DNA of 64,000 nucleotides from Rhizopus arrhizus (GCA_024220505.1 JAKZZE010000009.1:754001-818000), one strand, 5' to 3'; positions 1-10,639 are shown, numbered from the stretch's first letter. Translations and numbers: made by a program. Notes: a model not told the origin generated them from the sequence alone.

Positions 1-1261
1 AAGACCACTGAGTACATTATGTCGATATTTACATGTCTCGAGGCTACAAAGACCAATTAGTGTTGCACCAATGGTGGACATAACAACCCCTGTAAGAAGA
101 AGATACAGGCGTACTCTTCAGTAAACTTATTCCCCTTTTTAGCAATTCCTTGAATTATTAAATATTATATCAGGGAAAGACCACTATGACTATTACACTG
201 AAATGTATCACTGTCAAGCTATTCTTCATCATATAGACCACTTAGATCGCTTTGTGGGTAAGCCGAGATCCAATATTATTGTGCAATTAGGGGGATCCGA
301 TCCAGATCTTATGGCCAAAGCAACACAAGTATTACAAGATTACGGGTACAGACAAGTCAATATCAACGTTGGTTGCCCTAGTAAAAATGTGCAGAGTGGA
401 CAGTTTGGAGCTGTTTTGATGAAAAAACCCCAAGTGGTGGCTAATATACTTTCAGCCATGGAAAAATATAATGTTCATATACCAGTTACAGTAAAGTGTC
501 GAATTGGTGTTGATCACCAAGACTCATTTGAATTTTTACACAATTTTGTAAGGAAAGAATCATGTTTTTCGCTCTATTAATTTTTAATAGGTTACTACAA
601 TATTAAACAACTCAAAACGAGCGATGCCACATTTAATAGTTCACGCAAGAAAATGCATACTAAAAGGACTTTCACCTAAACAAAATAGAGAGATTCCACC
701 ACTAAACTATGAAAGAGTATTTGAATTAACAAGAGCCTTTCCTGATTTACCTATTTCAATTAATGGTGGATTCAAGGAAGTACAGCAAATAAAATCAGTG
801 CTTGATAAAGTGGATGGTTGTATGATTGGAAGAAAAGGTAAGCAAACAATATCTTCAAATCAAAGAGATGTTGTTAACTATTTTTTGTATTAAAGTCATG
901 GACGACCCTTTATTTTTACAACAATTGGATCAACACATATACAATAAGCAAATCAAAAGTATAGAACATATCATTGATGATTATCTTTGTAAGCCTTGTA
1001 CTATTTAGTCACCAATTATACTTATATCTATTCATAGACTATACAGATGCTCTTTTATCATTGAAAGTAGATAAAGATGACTATGGTTTACCACCATTTA
1101 CAACACTCGTCAAGCCATTGACAATGTTATATTCAGGCAAAATGGGTCGAAATTATCGTCGAATTATTAGTCAAAGATTAAAACAACATAATTCTTCATC
1201 ACCTGAAGCTTTTCGCTCGGTTGTTTTAGGTGCAATAAATGATTGTAAATTAATTTCTTAA
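1..1261 (+). CDS. tRNA-dihydrouridine synthase, DusA type (5' partial)
   Basis: Flavoenzyme that reduces uridine to dihydrouridine in tRNA D-loops. The reading frame enters from the left edge; no in-frame ATG precedes the FMN-site motif SVAPMVDITTP (about 59-91), so the start lies outside or in an unseen exon. Exons that keep phase: to about 110 (donor uncertain), 174-547, 591-837, 896-988, 1038-1261. Family marks: YTEM, VQLGGSDP, the catalytic-cysteine segment NVGCPSKNVQSGQFG, the HARK and GLSPKQNREIPPL blocks, SINGG and MIGRK. These match the DusA subfamily of bacteria and plants better than fungal Dus1-4. It is tail-to-tail with the bL34m gene. The first join is the weakest part: a donor at 111 (phase 1) fits acceptor 173, while the stronger-looking donor at 92 does not keep frame. 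Confidence 0.85.
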
Positions 1262-1467
1262 CAAAAGTGTTCTTCTTTCCTGGATATTATATCACATTTC
1301 ATTTAGTCTATGTTCTATTATAGAGGTCTGTGATGATTCATTGACTTGGTTAACTAATAATTTCGCATCTATTATTAAAATCTGACTCAAAGTATAATTC
1401 AAGATAAGTTATAATACAAATCCGAGGGAGCTGTTACTGTATATATTACAAGATATCCTTTTATTGT

Positions 1468-1817
1468 TTAATGAGACAAGTTCTTTCTACCCTTCATACG
1501 ACGTCTATTGAGTGTGTGTCGACCATTTTTAGTTGCTAAACGAGCTAAAAATCCATGTCTTCTTTTACGAACAAGTTGAGATGGTTGATATGTGTTACCA
1601 CGTGAAATGAAACGCATTTGTGTTGTTGTGTTGAAAGCAGTTGTCAAAGGGTTACGGAAGGCATCCAAACTATATAAAAAAAGTTTTAGATGTTTCAGAT
1701 CATACAAAATGAATGTTGCTGTTGCTACCTAGAAGATAATATAGAAGATCCCATTGCATTTGGGCGAGCTAATGAAGCGAATCTTGTAGTAGCAGTTGTC
1801 CATAATTGTCCAAACAT
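1468..1817 (-). CDS. Mitochondrial large-subunit ribosomal protein bL34m
   Basis: Two exons on the minus strand, 1817-1729 and 1669-1468, give 96 aa. The C-terminal about 45 residues are the complete bL34 core: [19 protein letters not shown], then [18 protein letters not shown], very rich in Arg/Lys. The N-terminal about 50 residues start [19 protein letters not shown], rich in Arg, Thr and Ala and without acids, as expected for a mitochondrial presequence. The intron (1728-1670) is GT-AG and joins in phase (AG|T, Ser). It diverges from the zinc transporter at 2200, so the roughly 380-base T-rich gap probably holds both promoters. Role: part of the mitoribosome large subunit near the exit side. 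Confidence 0.93.
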
Positions 1818-2199
1818 TTTGAAATAAAAAAGCAAAGATTTTTTGGCCCCTTGTCAAAGCGGAAGGTTAATAAATTTTGCTTTTTTTTAGATTCAAGTCA
1901 CTTTTTTTTTTTTTGAAAGCTTCCTATTATAAAATGAACTGGAAGCTAATATATATATAAAAAAATGTTTACATACAATAAGAAACAAACATATAAATAA
2001 CAGTAAACAGCTTAGTCTAATATGCAATTAATATGGTATTAGGATTTATAAAATAACTATAGCCAATGAAACTAGTTCTTTGAATCATGACAAAACAGAA
2101 AATTTTACTCGATTCAATTGTACCCCAAAAATCGTCTTTTTTATATTTTTCTTTCTTTCTTTTTTTCTTTTTTTCCTTTGTTTATTTTTTACATAAAAA

Positions 2200-3634
2200 A
2201 TGAACAGTGAAAGAACTCCACTTTTATTTCCAACAAACTCACAATCAGGAGGTTCAGTTGTTTCTTACACCATATCTCAAAAGAACTGTACCAATGTTAC
2301 TTTAAAAGACCGTTCAGCAGCTCAATCGACAAAACGCAAACTGTGGTTTGCCGTTGGTCTTGCCTGTGTATTTTTTACTACTGAGCTTATTGCTGGCTAT
2401 TTTGCAAATTCATTAGGTAAAAATTAGTCTTTTTTTGATAGGCATGCTTGTTCTAATATATTGTATAGCTTTAATGTCGGATGCATTTCATTTATTGTCA
2501 GACGTTGCCAGCTTTATTGTTGCTTTGGTTGCTATTTATCTAGCCGAGAAACCACCTACTAAAAGTACGTTTATAAAGAACAAAATAAAGCATTGATAAA
2601 AGACTTATCCTTGAATAGAGCATACATTTGGTTTTCATAGAGCAGAAGTTATTGCTGCACTCATATCTGTTCTAACCATCTGGGTTCTTACAGGTTTTTT
2701 AGTCCACGAAGCTATTCAGCGTATCAAATCGCCTCAAAAAATTAATGCTAAGCTGGTATTTTCTTTTGTTACGTGTCACAAATCAAAGTTGACTTTCTAT
2801 TTGATAGATGTGTATTACTGCGTCAATTGGTGTAGTTGTCAATATCATGTAAGAAATAAAAGTTGGTTAGGATAAATATAAAATCATATTGATTAATACA
2901 AAATTTATATAGATTAGCTTATGTTTTAGGTGGGCATCATCATTCACATAGTCATGATGAACCTGATCCTCATCAGGATGAAGAAACAACTGAAGTTTCA
3001 ATTCCACACAAAGTAGAAATTAGTTTTTTTTTTGTTTGATACTTGGATATAATTTAAAACATGTATTTTATATAGGAAGCAAATATTAACTTGCGTGCTG
3101 CTGCACTTCATGTTATCGGTGATTTATTGGCTTCAATTGGTAACTATGAAACCTATTAAATCCTCTATGTCTATTCTAATTTTTTTTTTTTCCGCAGGCG
3201 TTTTGATCTCTTCTATTATTCTTATTTTTAGGCCCGATTTAACTATCGTTGATCCATTATGTACATTTTTATTTTCTATCCTTGTGCTCTATACAACCTA
3301 TCATCTTGTTAAGGATTCATTGGCTGTACTCATGGAAGGTGTTCCTGGCAATATTCACCCTGACTTAATAGAAAGCTCTCTGCTTAATGTTCCTGGTGTG
3401 ATTGCAGTACACGATTTACATGTATGGACATTATCTCCCGGAAAATACTCTCTTACAGCCCATATTAAAGTGGACCATACAGCCAATATTAATTATGATG
3501 AAGTGTTGTCAAAGGGACAACATATTGTCTGTGATATCTACGGAGTTCATCACTCTACACTTCAAATAGAATCGGATAAAACGGCATTTAAAAGTCATTG
3601 TAATCCTGAATTATGTGCTCCCAGAACCCAATAG
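2200..3634 (+). CDS. CDF-family zinc transporter (Zrc1/Cot1/ZnT-like)
   Basis: Seven exons (2200-2416, 2469-2564, 2619-2755, 2808-2848, 2913-3012, 3076-3139, 3198-3634) join in phase to 363 aa. The protein has a short polar N-terminus, then TM1 ([20 protein letters not shown]), the TM2 metal-site motif SDAFHLLSD, the block [11 protein letters not shown], a short cytosolic His loop ([16 protein letters not shown]), and the TM5 partner motif HVIGDLLAS with the His and Asp that complete the zinc site. The cytosolic C-terminal domain includes [13 protein letters not shown]. Members move Zn2+ (or Co2+) into vacuole or ER in exchange for protons. The short His loop resembles vacuolar and vesicular ZnT forms. 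At exon 2 the acceptor at 2468 was preferred over one 5' of it because it restores the canonical [11 protein letters not shown]. Confidence 0.95.
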
Positions 3635-4147
3635 TCATCATCATTGTCAACAGCAGTCATTTTGTTGTACATCCTTACATTATATATTATGGTCTCTTAC
3701 AATAAATAACCTTAGTTTATTAAATGTTGCATTGATACACTAACTTGTCTTTAACAATATTTGTTTAGTTCTACTAGGCTAGTAACAGCTCTCGGCATAA
3801 AAAAGCTTTAAAAATGGTCTAACCCCATGCTTTTTACATTTGCATAAAGCATTGATTACTCAACCTTGTTTTCGTGCTGTGAGGTTAAGTTTTTCTTGAA
3901 TTTTGTGTTAATGTAAAGCTTTAAAGGGTGTGAATAATTTATATATCCTTAGTCACTTTTGCCCTCTTTGTATCGATTATTCAACTATAAAATTTCTCTG
4001 CTGTTGAAAGTATATTTCATAGCAACTAAGAAGAAATAAGTTACTTGTTTATTAAGGCTGTTTTTTGCTTTTTCTTTTTCTTTTGAAGTATGCTATAAAG
4101 TACTGTACACAAATGGAATACACGTTAAGGAAAAGAAATAAACTTTG
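3635..4147. other. Convergent intergenic gap
   Basis: Tail-to-tail gap between the zinc transporter and the unknown acidic gene. It holds an AATAAA-like signal about 70 bases after the transporter stop and otherwise AT-rich sequence. No further gene seen. Confidence 0.5.
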
Positions 4148-5291
4148 TTAGACGCCTAATAATTTTCTACCGTGATTAAATGCATTTTTCAACCCCTGGT
4201 TATTGTCCTCTTCTTCTTCTTCTCTTTCTTCAGAATGAGCATGTTTGCTGATTTGTTCTGTAAAATAAGAAAAAGGATGCTGATCAGATACAAATGGAGC
4301 ATTATTGACTAAAGAAGGAAGATGAAAATTGTCTTCATTGGCATGATATCTTCCTGAACTATAAGCTGTATTTTCATATTCATCTAATGCTTCGGATGCG
4401 GCAATAGAGTCAATATCTGATATTTGTTTACTGTAAAAAGGATGGTTTAATACTATTTAAATTAAGTCAAGTGGTTTCTATTTTTATTTACATTTGCTCT
4501 TCTTGTTGTATATGTAGTGTGAGTTTGCCTAAATTCCGTTCTTCTGATGGTATAGTGTTATCCATTTGATCAACTAATTCTGCTTGAGGAACACTGATTA
4601 AGCTTTCAGGGTTTAATTTATTTGACGCTTCATTATCTAAAGATGACTGTAAGTCTAGTACAGATCTTGTAGTATAAGTAGCTTTAGATGTTTGCATTTC
4701 TTGTATAATAGGTCCCTGGATTACACTGTAATAAACATCTTCACCATACTGATCTATGTTCTGCCTTGACTATTTAGACACAAAACCAGATGATTAAGAA
4801 AGAATGTATTACCTTACTATACCGATTATAGGCTAAATGGGCAATCTGATCATCAGCCAAGAACTCTGCATCTTCTTCATGAATATCGTATCCATGAAGG
4901 TCACCTTCTTCAAGGTCTGTTTCCATAATCACTGGTCTTTCTCGTCTTTGCCTTTTTTTTCTTTTATTCATCTTTTTTTTGAAGTACCAAATGGATTTCT
5001 CGTCACAAATTGGGGTAGGTCGCTTTGACTAAGTACTGACTCAAACTCCCAGTCTCTGGAGTTATCTAAGTAGTTTTGTAAAGTCTCTCCTCGATGTAAG
5101 CTGTGGTCATTGTAGTAAGCAGGCTCAATTAGTTGGCCTTCTCCTTCCTCTTCAAGTCGAATTCCTTGTCTTTGAAAACAACAACAGAATTGCGAAATGG
5201 AAGGTAAGTAGTTTTTCCAAGTCAGGTCAAAAGCGTGAGGTTCTTGGTTTAGTTGTGAAGTTGGACTTTTATTTGTAAATAGTTTAATCAT
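4148..5291 (-). CDS. Unrecognised acidic protein, frame break at an A8 run
   Basis: Minus-strand gene starting at ATG 5291 (MIKLFTNKSPTSQLNQ). The first part carries FDLTWKNYLPSISQFCCCFQRQG, a Cys cluster that could be palmitoylated, then acidic WEFES and LPQFVTRNPFG. At about 4970-4977 the frame stops after eight A (minus strand); one more A would continue it into a basic run (NKRKKRQRRERP). After that come ETDLEEGDLHGYDIHEED, DQIAHLAYNRYSK, a GT-AG intron (about 4814-4768), a Ser/Asn-rich part, a second intron just before the end, and a tail with EEREEEEEDN and GLKNAFNHGRKLLGV. The last two introns keep phase exactly. A 47-base intron over the A8 region is possible but has a poor acceptor. 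No family recognised. It is probably a real gene, since downstream exons stay open and codon use is coding-like. Confidence 0.6.
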
Positions 5292-5856
5292 TTCTTTTCT
5301 TTAAAGAAAGGAAAAGAGAAAAAGAGAAGGAGAGAATTGAAATGTGTGAGTGTGTGACAAATTCCAGTAATAAAGTTAATTATCACATGTATTTAATCAT
5401 TGTTTTCCTAAAGAAAAAAGTTATGTGTCAATTCCCTTTTCAAGCAATGTAATTTTACTGTATTATACAAAGTGGGATACAATTTGAAACTAGCTTAACT
5501 AATATAAATCCTTATTTGAGAAATAACACATGATTAGTTGAGAAAAAATATAGTCTTAGTCATTAATATGGCATGGACTTGTAGCGATTTAAAGATTATG
5601 GTTTAATAAAGCTATAGGTGAAAAGCACTTTCAATAATATCAAAGCAAGGAAAAAAGGCTTTTTATAAACAGGAAGTTTGCATGGGATCTTTAAGCGATT
5701 GAAAAAAATTAGCAGCATCTTAAAAGATCTATTGACAATAATTTAAAACTTAATATATGTACATTTTGTATTAAAGAACGATTAGCACTATAAAAGTTAA
5801 CAATATTTTCAATCAGAAGGAAGGCCTTGCTGCAGAAGAAAAAGTAAGGAAAGAGG
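5292..5856. other. AT-rich intergenic region
   Basis: Upstream region of the acidic gene. No open frame with coding character, no RNA gene and no clear repeat seen. Confidence 0.4.
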
Positions 5857-6040
5857 ATGGGCAGGAATCAGGATCTGTACAATTTACATTATGATTCTAC
5901 TGTAGGCGAGAATATTAAGAGCAGCGAGTTTCATAAGCGTATCAAGTATATTTTCCTAGTAAATGTAGAAAACGAATATTGTCAACTGTGTAGGTTACCA
6001 GAAACAGAGTAGCATGTTAAATATAAATCGCAGGCACTGC
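5857..6040 (+). pseudogene. Zinc-knuckle fragment resembling the C-terminus of LINE-type reverse transcriptases
   Basis: A 52-codon frame ends in a motif YCQLCRLPETE, a TAG stop, then HVKYKSQALLF. The spacing C-x2-C ... E-T-E-x-H, then a position normally Cys, matches the zf-RVT-like knuckle found after the reverse transcriptase of plant and fungal LINEs. The stop sits where Gln is expected and the last Cys reads Ser, so it looks decayed. No reverse-transcriptase core is visible upstream, and a T28 run follows directly. Assignment rests on a short motif and is tentative. Confidence 0.35.
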
Positions 6041-6041
6041 T

Positions 6042-6048
<7 letters not shown>

Positions 6049-6076
<28 letters not shown>
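6049..6076 (+). repeat. Poly(T) tract, T28
   Basis: Uninterrupted run of 28 T directly after the zinc-knuckle relic. It is one of about ten such tracts in the window. Confidence 0.95.
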
Positions 6077-6079
<3 letters not shown>

Positions 6080-6989
6080 ATATAAGATTGCTGATTTTTC
6101 GATGAGGAACGTCGATAATGCAAGTAGATGTGGCGCGTCGGTGTTTAATCTCTTTAAACAATCATATATTGTAGCAGCCACAATTTTTTAATAGCTTGAA
6201 AAAGACTTACTGTAAGGCTTCTTTGTTATTCTCGTACTTCTGTCTTGTGCTCATGTCGGATAAATCTTTCGCCTTTTCTTTGTTACTCTCCTTTTTTTTT
6301 TTTTAGTAGTTACTTCATTTGATTCTGATGCTTCATTAAAAGATAAGTCTTATTATACTAACACATTGGCTGCTCCTTTCTTTACCGTTTTTGTTTTACC
6401 GTGCTCACATATGAAGTAACGTATCTCCTTTGGCAATAAACAGACTTTCAATTCTTCTTTGGACATATGGAAAACAGCAGTAGCGTTCTCTTATTAGCAT
6501 GAATTCTGACGTTTGATCCAATTGGCATGATGAATATCAATCTTGGAATATCAAGCGTCAAATTCCATTTCGTCTGCAAACTGGGATGCCGGCCAAATGT
6601 TCATTAGCATATTCAAGAGCAGTTCTTTGAACAAACAGGTATTGAAAAATGTTGATAGATGAAGAGGACAACATTTTATATACTATTGCCAGTAAGGTAG
6701 TTGATAAATCAAAAACATGCACTGAGGTATGACTGCTGCAGTAGATGGTTGTTTTAAAATAAGGGTGAGATATCTGAGTATAAAATCGCCTAGTGATTGA
6801 CAGGAAGAGATACCACAAGAGATAATGTAGAAGAGTAGCTTTTGTAAGAATAAATATTGTGTTTTATTGATTATAGTTAAGTTGTATTTATATTATTTGT
6901 AAAGGGATATACCAGAAGGTTCGTTAAGAGACTTAGCATATTGGAAGCTTCTGGGAAAGAATACTTTTTCCTAGACTTTGATTGGTTAA
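6077..6989. other. Intergenic, no supported gene
   Basis: An 86-codon minus-strand frame at 6558-6818 has no recognisable domain and no flanking exons. I see no gene here. Confidence 0.4.
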
Positions 6990-6996
6990 TATATAA
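6990..6996 (+). promoter_or_regulatory. TATA-like element upstream of the U6-like locus
   Basis: TATATAA about 45-50 bases 5' of the first hairpin of the U6-like sequence. A TATA box 25-30 bases before the start is typical of RNA polymerase III type 3 promoters. If functional here, the transcript would start near 7020, giving a longer 5' leader than usual. Confidence 0.35.
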
Positions 6997-7039
6997 GTTC
7001 AGATGCTAGTTGCGACACGCTCTTGACAGTTTAAAGAAT

Positions 7040-7161
7040 TCGCTCATTGAGCCTCTGTCACTTATTGAGATTGGAACGATACAAAGAAGATTAGCATGGC
7101 CCCTGCAAAATGATGACAATAAATCTATGAGAAGGAAGCTCTACAAAACAACATTTTTTTT
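7040..7161 (+). ncRNA. U6 spliceosomal snRNA-like sequence (variant or pseudogene)
   Basis: The block at 7070-7117 is nearly identical to the U6 core: ATTGGAACGATACA, AAGAAGATTAGCATGG, CCCCTGC, then GATGAC. Before it, GCTCATTGAGC forms a small 5' hairpin like the U6 5' stem-loop. A run of eight T (7154-7161) is a Pol III-type terminator. Odd points: the invariant ACAGAGA box, which pairs with the 5' splice site, reads ACAAAGA. The internal stem-loop 3' side (AAAATGATG instead of a CAAGGATG-like form) pairs less well, and the 3' tail is diverged. So this is either a decayed copy or a lineage-specific variant. The organism should have an intact U6 elsewhere. Confidence 0.7.
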
Positions 7162-7635
7162 ATACAAGAAAAAGAAATTAGGATGTCTGCCTATAAAGTA
7201 TTAAAGATGATTTTAATATAGAACTACTATGGCAATGATACTGTTCTATACACATTTAAGATGCCTATGACAAAGATTATCCTTTTTTTGTGTATTATAA
7301 AAACACACTTGTTTTTCAGAACAACACTAAGTTCAGGCATATAGCACAAATTGTTCGTTATTTCTTGGGTACTATGATTATTTTAATGCATTATTATATA
7401 GGCTTGAACTCCAATATATCATTTAATCGACCATGCTGTTCCCACTTGCCAACATTTATTTTTGTCAAATTAAACTATTATAGCTTATTCTCTTGCTCTT
7501 ACATAACTAAACGTGATATTAACATTTTCAGTCTTTTAATTTAGGACTTGTTTTTCGTTTGTTTTGCATAATTTTTCTATTCCTGCATTTCTATATTTTT
7601 TTTTCTTTCTCTTTTTCCTCAACAATTAAAAAAAA
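7162..7635. other. Intergenic upstream of the reticulon gene
   Basis: AT-rich, with a pyrimidine-rich stretch just before ATG 7636. An 84-codon frame at 7290-7544 lacks coding character. No gene supported. Confidence 0.4.
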
Positions 7636-8547
7636 ATGGGAGATGATGTATCAGAAAGTTCAAGTAAACCTAGAAAGTGCGACAGTGGTTCATGTAGTAA
7701 AAAAATAAAATAAAAAAAAAAGTTAAGTAAAAGAAGGGGCTATTATCTAACGGTCATTGTATAGTTCAAAGGAACAATAAAGCAGAAGAAATAGGAACAA
7801 AAGTAATAAACATTCTCACCTGGCAAAGGCCTATTCAAACTAGTATTATATTTTCATCTATCATTGGCATTATTACGTTGCTGCAGTCCTATTCTTTTGT
7901 TCAAATCTTATCATTCACACTCATGCTCACTACAGCTATTAACTTGATCTATGTATACAGTGTCAAATGTTATTACTATTATATCCATGGCAATACATTA
8001 GTTAGCCATCCATACACGTAAAACGAACTTTTTTTTATTAATCGTATGTAAAGAAATAAGTGACTAAAATAGATTTTTAGAACTGTTTTAAAAAAGAAAA
8101 AAGATGAAATTTTTCTACAGAAAGACTTGATTTTTCAATATGCCCCTATTGTTTTGGACACTGCAGAAGTAATTACAAGGTGCATAATGAAGATTGTCTT
8201 AATAAAGAATCCTAAAACGAGCTTGATGGTAAAAAAAAGATAAACTTGTTCAATTTTGGAAACAAACCATTTGACAATTAAGCATATGATAGTGGCTATT
8301 TATTTTTCTCTTAATCTGGAAACTATCAGTTCATATTTCTAACCTTGTCTTTTTAATGTTCCTCACCGAATCTGCTTTCATCCTACCTCCGCTTTATGTT
8401 AGAAACCAAAGAACAATCGATGCGCGTATTCAACAAATACAAGCCATTATAAATACTGAGATCAAAATAGCGCAAGACTATGCTTCCGAAAAAGTAACAA
8501 AGATAAAAGATTCCTATATGGCTAGGCCAACTTCCAAAAAGGAGTAA
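7636..8547 (+). CDS. Reticulon-domain ER membrane-shaping protein
   Basis: Four exons rebuilt by eye and phase-consistent: 7636-7696, 7765-8017, 8081-8228, 8293-8547, giving 238 aa. The protein starts MGDDVSESSSKPRKCDSGSC and shows the reticulon homology domain: ILTWQRPIQTSIIFSS, a long first hydrophobic hairpin (to about residue 90), a hydrophilic loop with NTLVSHPYT, then VLDTAEVITR, IVLIKNPKTS, a second hairpin (WLFIFLLIWKLSVHISNLVF) and the typical end LPPLYVRNQRTIDARI. The Lys-rich tail follows. Reticulons insert as wedges in the cytosolic leaflet and keep ER tubules curved. Exons 1-3 contain no long open frame on their own, so simple ORF searches miss them. It lies just 5' of, and in the same direction as, the 2H protein gene. 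Confidence 0.9.
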
Positions 8548-8859
8548 AAATGTTACTTTTTTGTATAACATGAAATACTCTATTGTGTTGACATGCTCTA
8601 TATTAAATAATAAAGGACAAATATCTACAAATATAAACGTATATCAACCCTTGTCAATAAAAGTTATTTTAATCATAATCATTAAATAAAGATTCCTGTA
8701 TGTTTACAAACAATTATTTTTCTCTTTTAGTTCTATCGACTGTTTTCTAAAGGTTACACATGAAAAGCAAAGGATAATAAATTATTTCATGATACACAAG
8801 AACGAGGCAAAATCAAGCATCCCATCTTCTTTTTATTTATTCTTCCTTTTATTCTTTCA

Positions 8860-9738
8860 ATGGACAAAGTACCAGATTTTTCTAAATTTAAACTGGAAGA
8901 GTTCAGCTTAAATAAAAAAGCATCTGATGCTGCCCCTGCACCTCACAGACTTCGTGAAGCTCGGCGATCCTTTGTGTTGTATTTAGAACCAACTCCTGGC
9001 TCACCTTTACATAAATCATTACTAGCATTTCAAGAAAAAACGCTCATTCAATTTGGCCCAAACCAGGCACATAATACACCACCTCATTTATCTATTCTAC
9101 CAAAAATATTGATTGAAAGAAACAGCACAGGTGATTTGTCAGCTAAGTGGCAAACAGTTCAACATTTAATAGACTCAATCAGTCAGCAAGTCAATATTCT
9201 TCAACTTCATGTACCTGACTTTGCTGGTTATCAAGTATTAGAAAAGCCTTCTCGATCACTTATCATGAATGTCAAAGTGCACGATGATTATCACGTATTA
9301 GCAGAACTGATTCAGCAAGAGCTCGGTTCCACGTGTGCAGTATTAGGGACCAATCTACTAGACAAAATTCACCTGGCTTACAACGTGCTAAAATCACCTC
9401 CGAAGTCCGAGTTAAAGAAAATAAAAGAGTTAGCAGAGTCGACAATAGATGTTTATGAATGGGTCAAAACAGGTGGATCGTGGAGATTATCACTTCATGA
9501 AGTCATGATTGAGAGTCAAGTTGTTGGCGTTCAACATCAATTGAAGGAGATTCGTTCTTGGCCTATCCAGCAACGTCCTCCACAACAATTTATTGATCTG
9601 CTGCCAGTATCTGTTCGAATTAAGCTACCTTGGCTTAATAACTCCAGTAAAAAACCAGTCCAATCCTCTATTGATAATGGCTCAATTATCTCGCGTAAAT
9701 CAAACGTATCATCCAATAAAGGGGTTCATGTTATTTAA
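8860..9738 (+). CDS. 2H-phosphoesterase-like protein
   Basis: Single-exon frame of 292 aa; ATG 8860 follows a pyrimidine-rich leader. Two spaced His motifs, PPHLSIL (about residue 70) and KIHLAYN (about 168), sit about 100 residues apart on beta-like segments. This is the arrangement of the 2H phosphoesterase fold (H-x-S/T twice, cyclic phosphodiester or RNA ligase-like enzymes); the second motif has Ala where Ser/Thr is usual. Other blocks are SFVLYLEPTPGSPLH and YEWVKTGGSWRLSLHEVMI. The C-terminal about 40 residues are Ser/Asn-rich and probably disordered. The substrate cannot be told. It converges on the SmF gene with a 139-base gap. Confidence 0.6.
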   Translation: MDKVPDFSKFKLEEFSLNKKASDAAPAPHRLREARRSFVLYLEPTPGSPLHKSLLAFQEKTLIQFGPNQAHNTPPHLSILPKILIERNSTGDLSAKWQTVQHLIDSISQQVNILQLHVPDFAGYQVLEKPSRSLIMNVKVHDDYHVLAELIQQELGSTCAVLGTNLLDKIHLAYNVLKSPPKSELKKIKELAESTIDVYEWVKTGGSWRLSLHEVMIESQVVGVQHQLKEIRSWPIQQRPPQQFIDLLPVSVRIKLPWLNNSSKKPVQSSIDNGSIISRKSNVSSNKGVHVI

Positions 9739-9877
9739 TGCTTGTCTCTCCCCTTTTCCTCTTTTTACATTATAAATTAATTTTTTAATATGTCTGCTTA
9801 TTTTTTAACAAAAAATGAAGTGATTTATATGTTTGTTTATAATGGAACAAAAAAAAAAATACATGCAATCTAAGCTC

Positions 9878-10341
9878 TTATTCGTCTTGAGTTTCCATTT
9901 TAGTGTCGTCATCCTCAGCTCCACGGATATACAAGACATTATTACATCTATGGCAATAGTTGTTAGTTTATTTTCCTTTAAAGCACCCTTTTTTTTTGCA
10001 TACCTAATCAACACTTCACCAAGAGTTCCAACAGATACACCGTTTTGGAATTCCTCTGTGTTTGCCAACTAAAAATATCATAATTTCAATATACAAATGT
10101 GCTTGTTTTCTGTCAAGGTTTTATTTTTATTTTATTCCATACCTGTAAGTTCATGTAATTATCCACAGAGACAAGATAGCCTTGATATTCACCACCCCAC
10201 TTTAATTTGACGGAAACTGGTTTACCAGTAAGATCATTAAGAAAAGGCTTAGGATTAACAGGTACAAACTAATATTAAAAGGAATTTAATGCTACTAATT
10301 ATTGAGATTTATGCCGCTAATGTTGAATAACTTACAGACAT
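9878..10341 (-). CDS. Small nuclear ribonucleoprotein SmF
   Basis: Four exons on the minus strand (10341-10336, 10268-10143, 10068-10004, 9947-9878) give 88 aa, the normal SmF length. The first exon is only six bases (ATG TCT). The protein reads [20 protein letters not shown], then the Sm1 motif ([25 protein letters not shown]), the short linker NTEEFQNG and Sm2 ([16 protein letters not shown]), followed by an acidic tail. SmF is one of seven proteins forming the Sm ring on U1, U2, U4 and U5 snRNAs. All joins are in phase with GT-AG ends. The identity with SmF rather than Lsm6 rests on the [10 protein letters not shown] start and the NTEEF linker. Confidence 0.95.
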
Positions 10342-10639
10342 GGTAAAGCTTAGAACAGAAAAAGAAAAATGTTTTAAGCATTTTGCTCTAATATCAAAAC
10401 CAAAAAGTACGTCACAGAATCAAATAGCCAATGAGAAGGGCGAATTAACAAATTGATGGTTTTAATGAGTTCATGTATAGATTTCGTAATAAAAATAAGC
10501 AATATAAGATGTATTCTCTTTGCATATATTTTATATTACTTGGTCGCTTAGGTGCAACAACTATTAAAGTGTAATTAGATTCGAGTACACCTCTACTTGC
10601 TTCCAATTTAGTATCAAGGAGGCGGAATTATAATGACAA

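Noticed and set aside
6558..6818. 86-codon minus-strand frame
   Set aside because: No recognisable family, no splice partners, composition like random AT-rich DNA.
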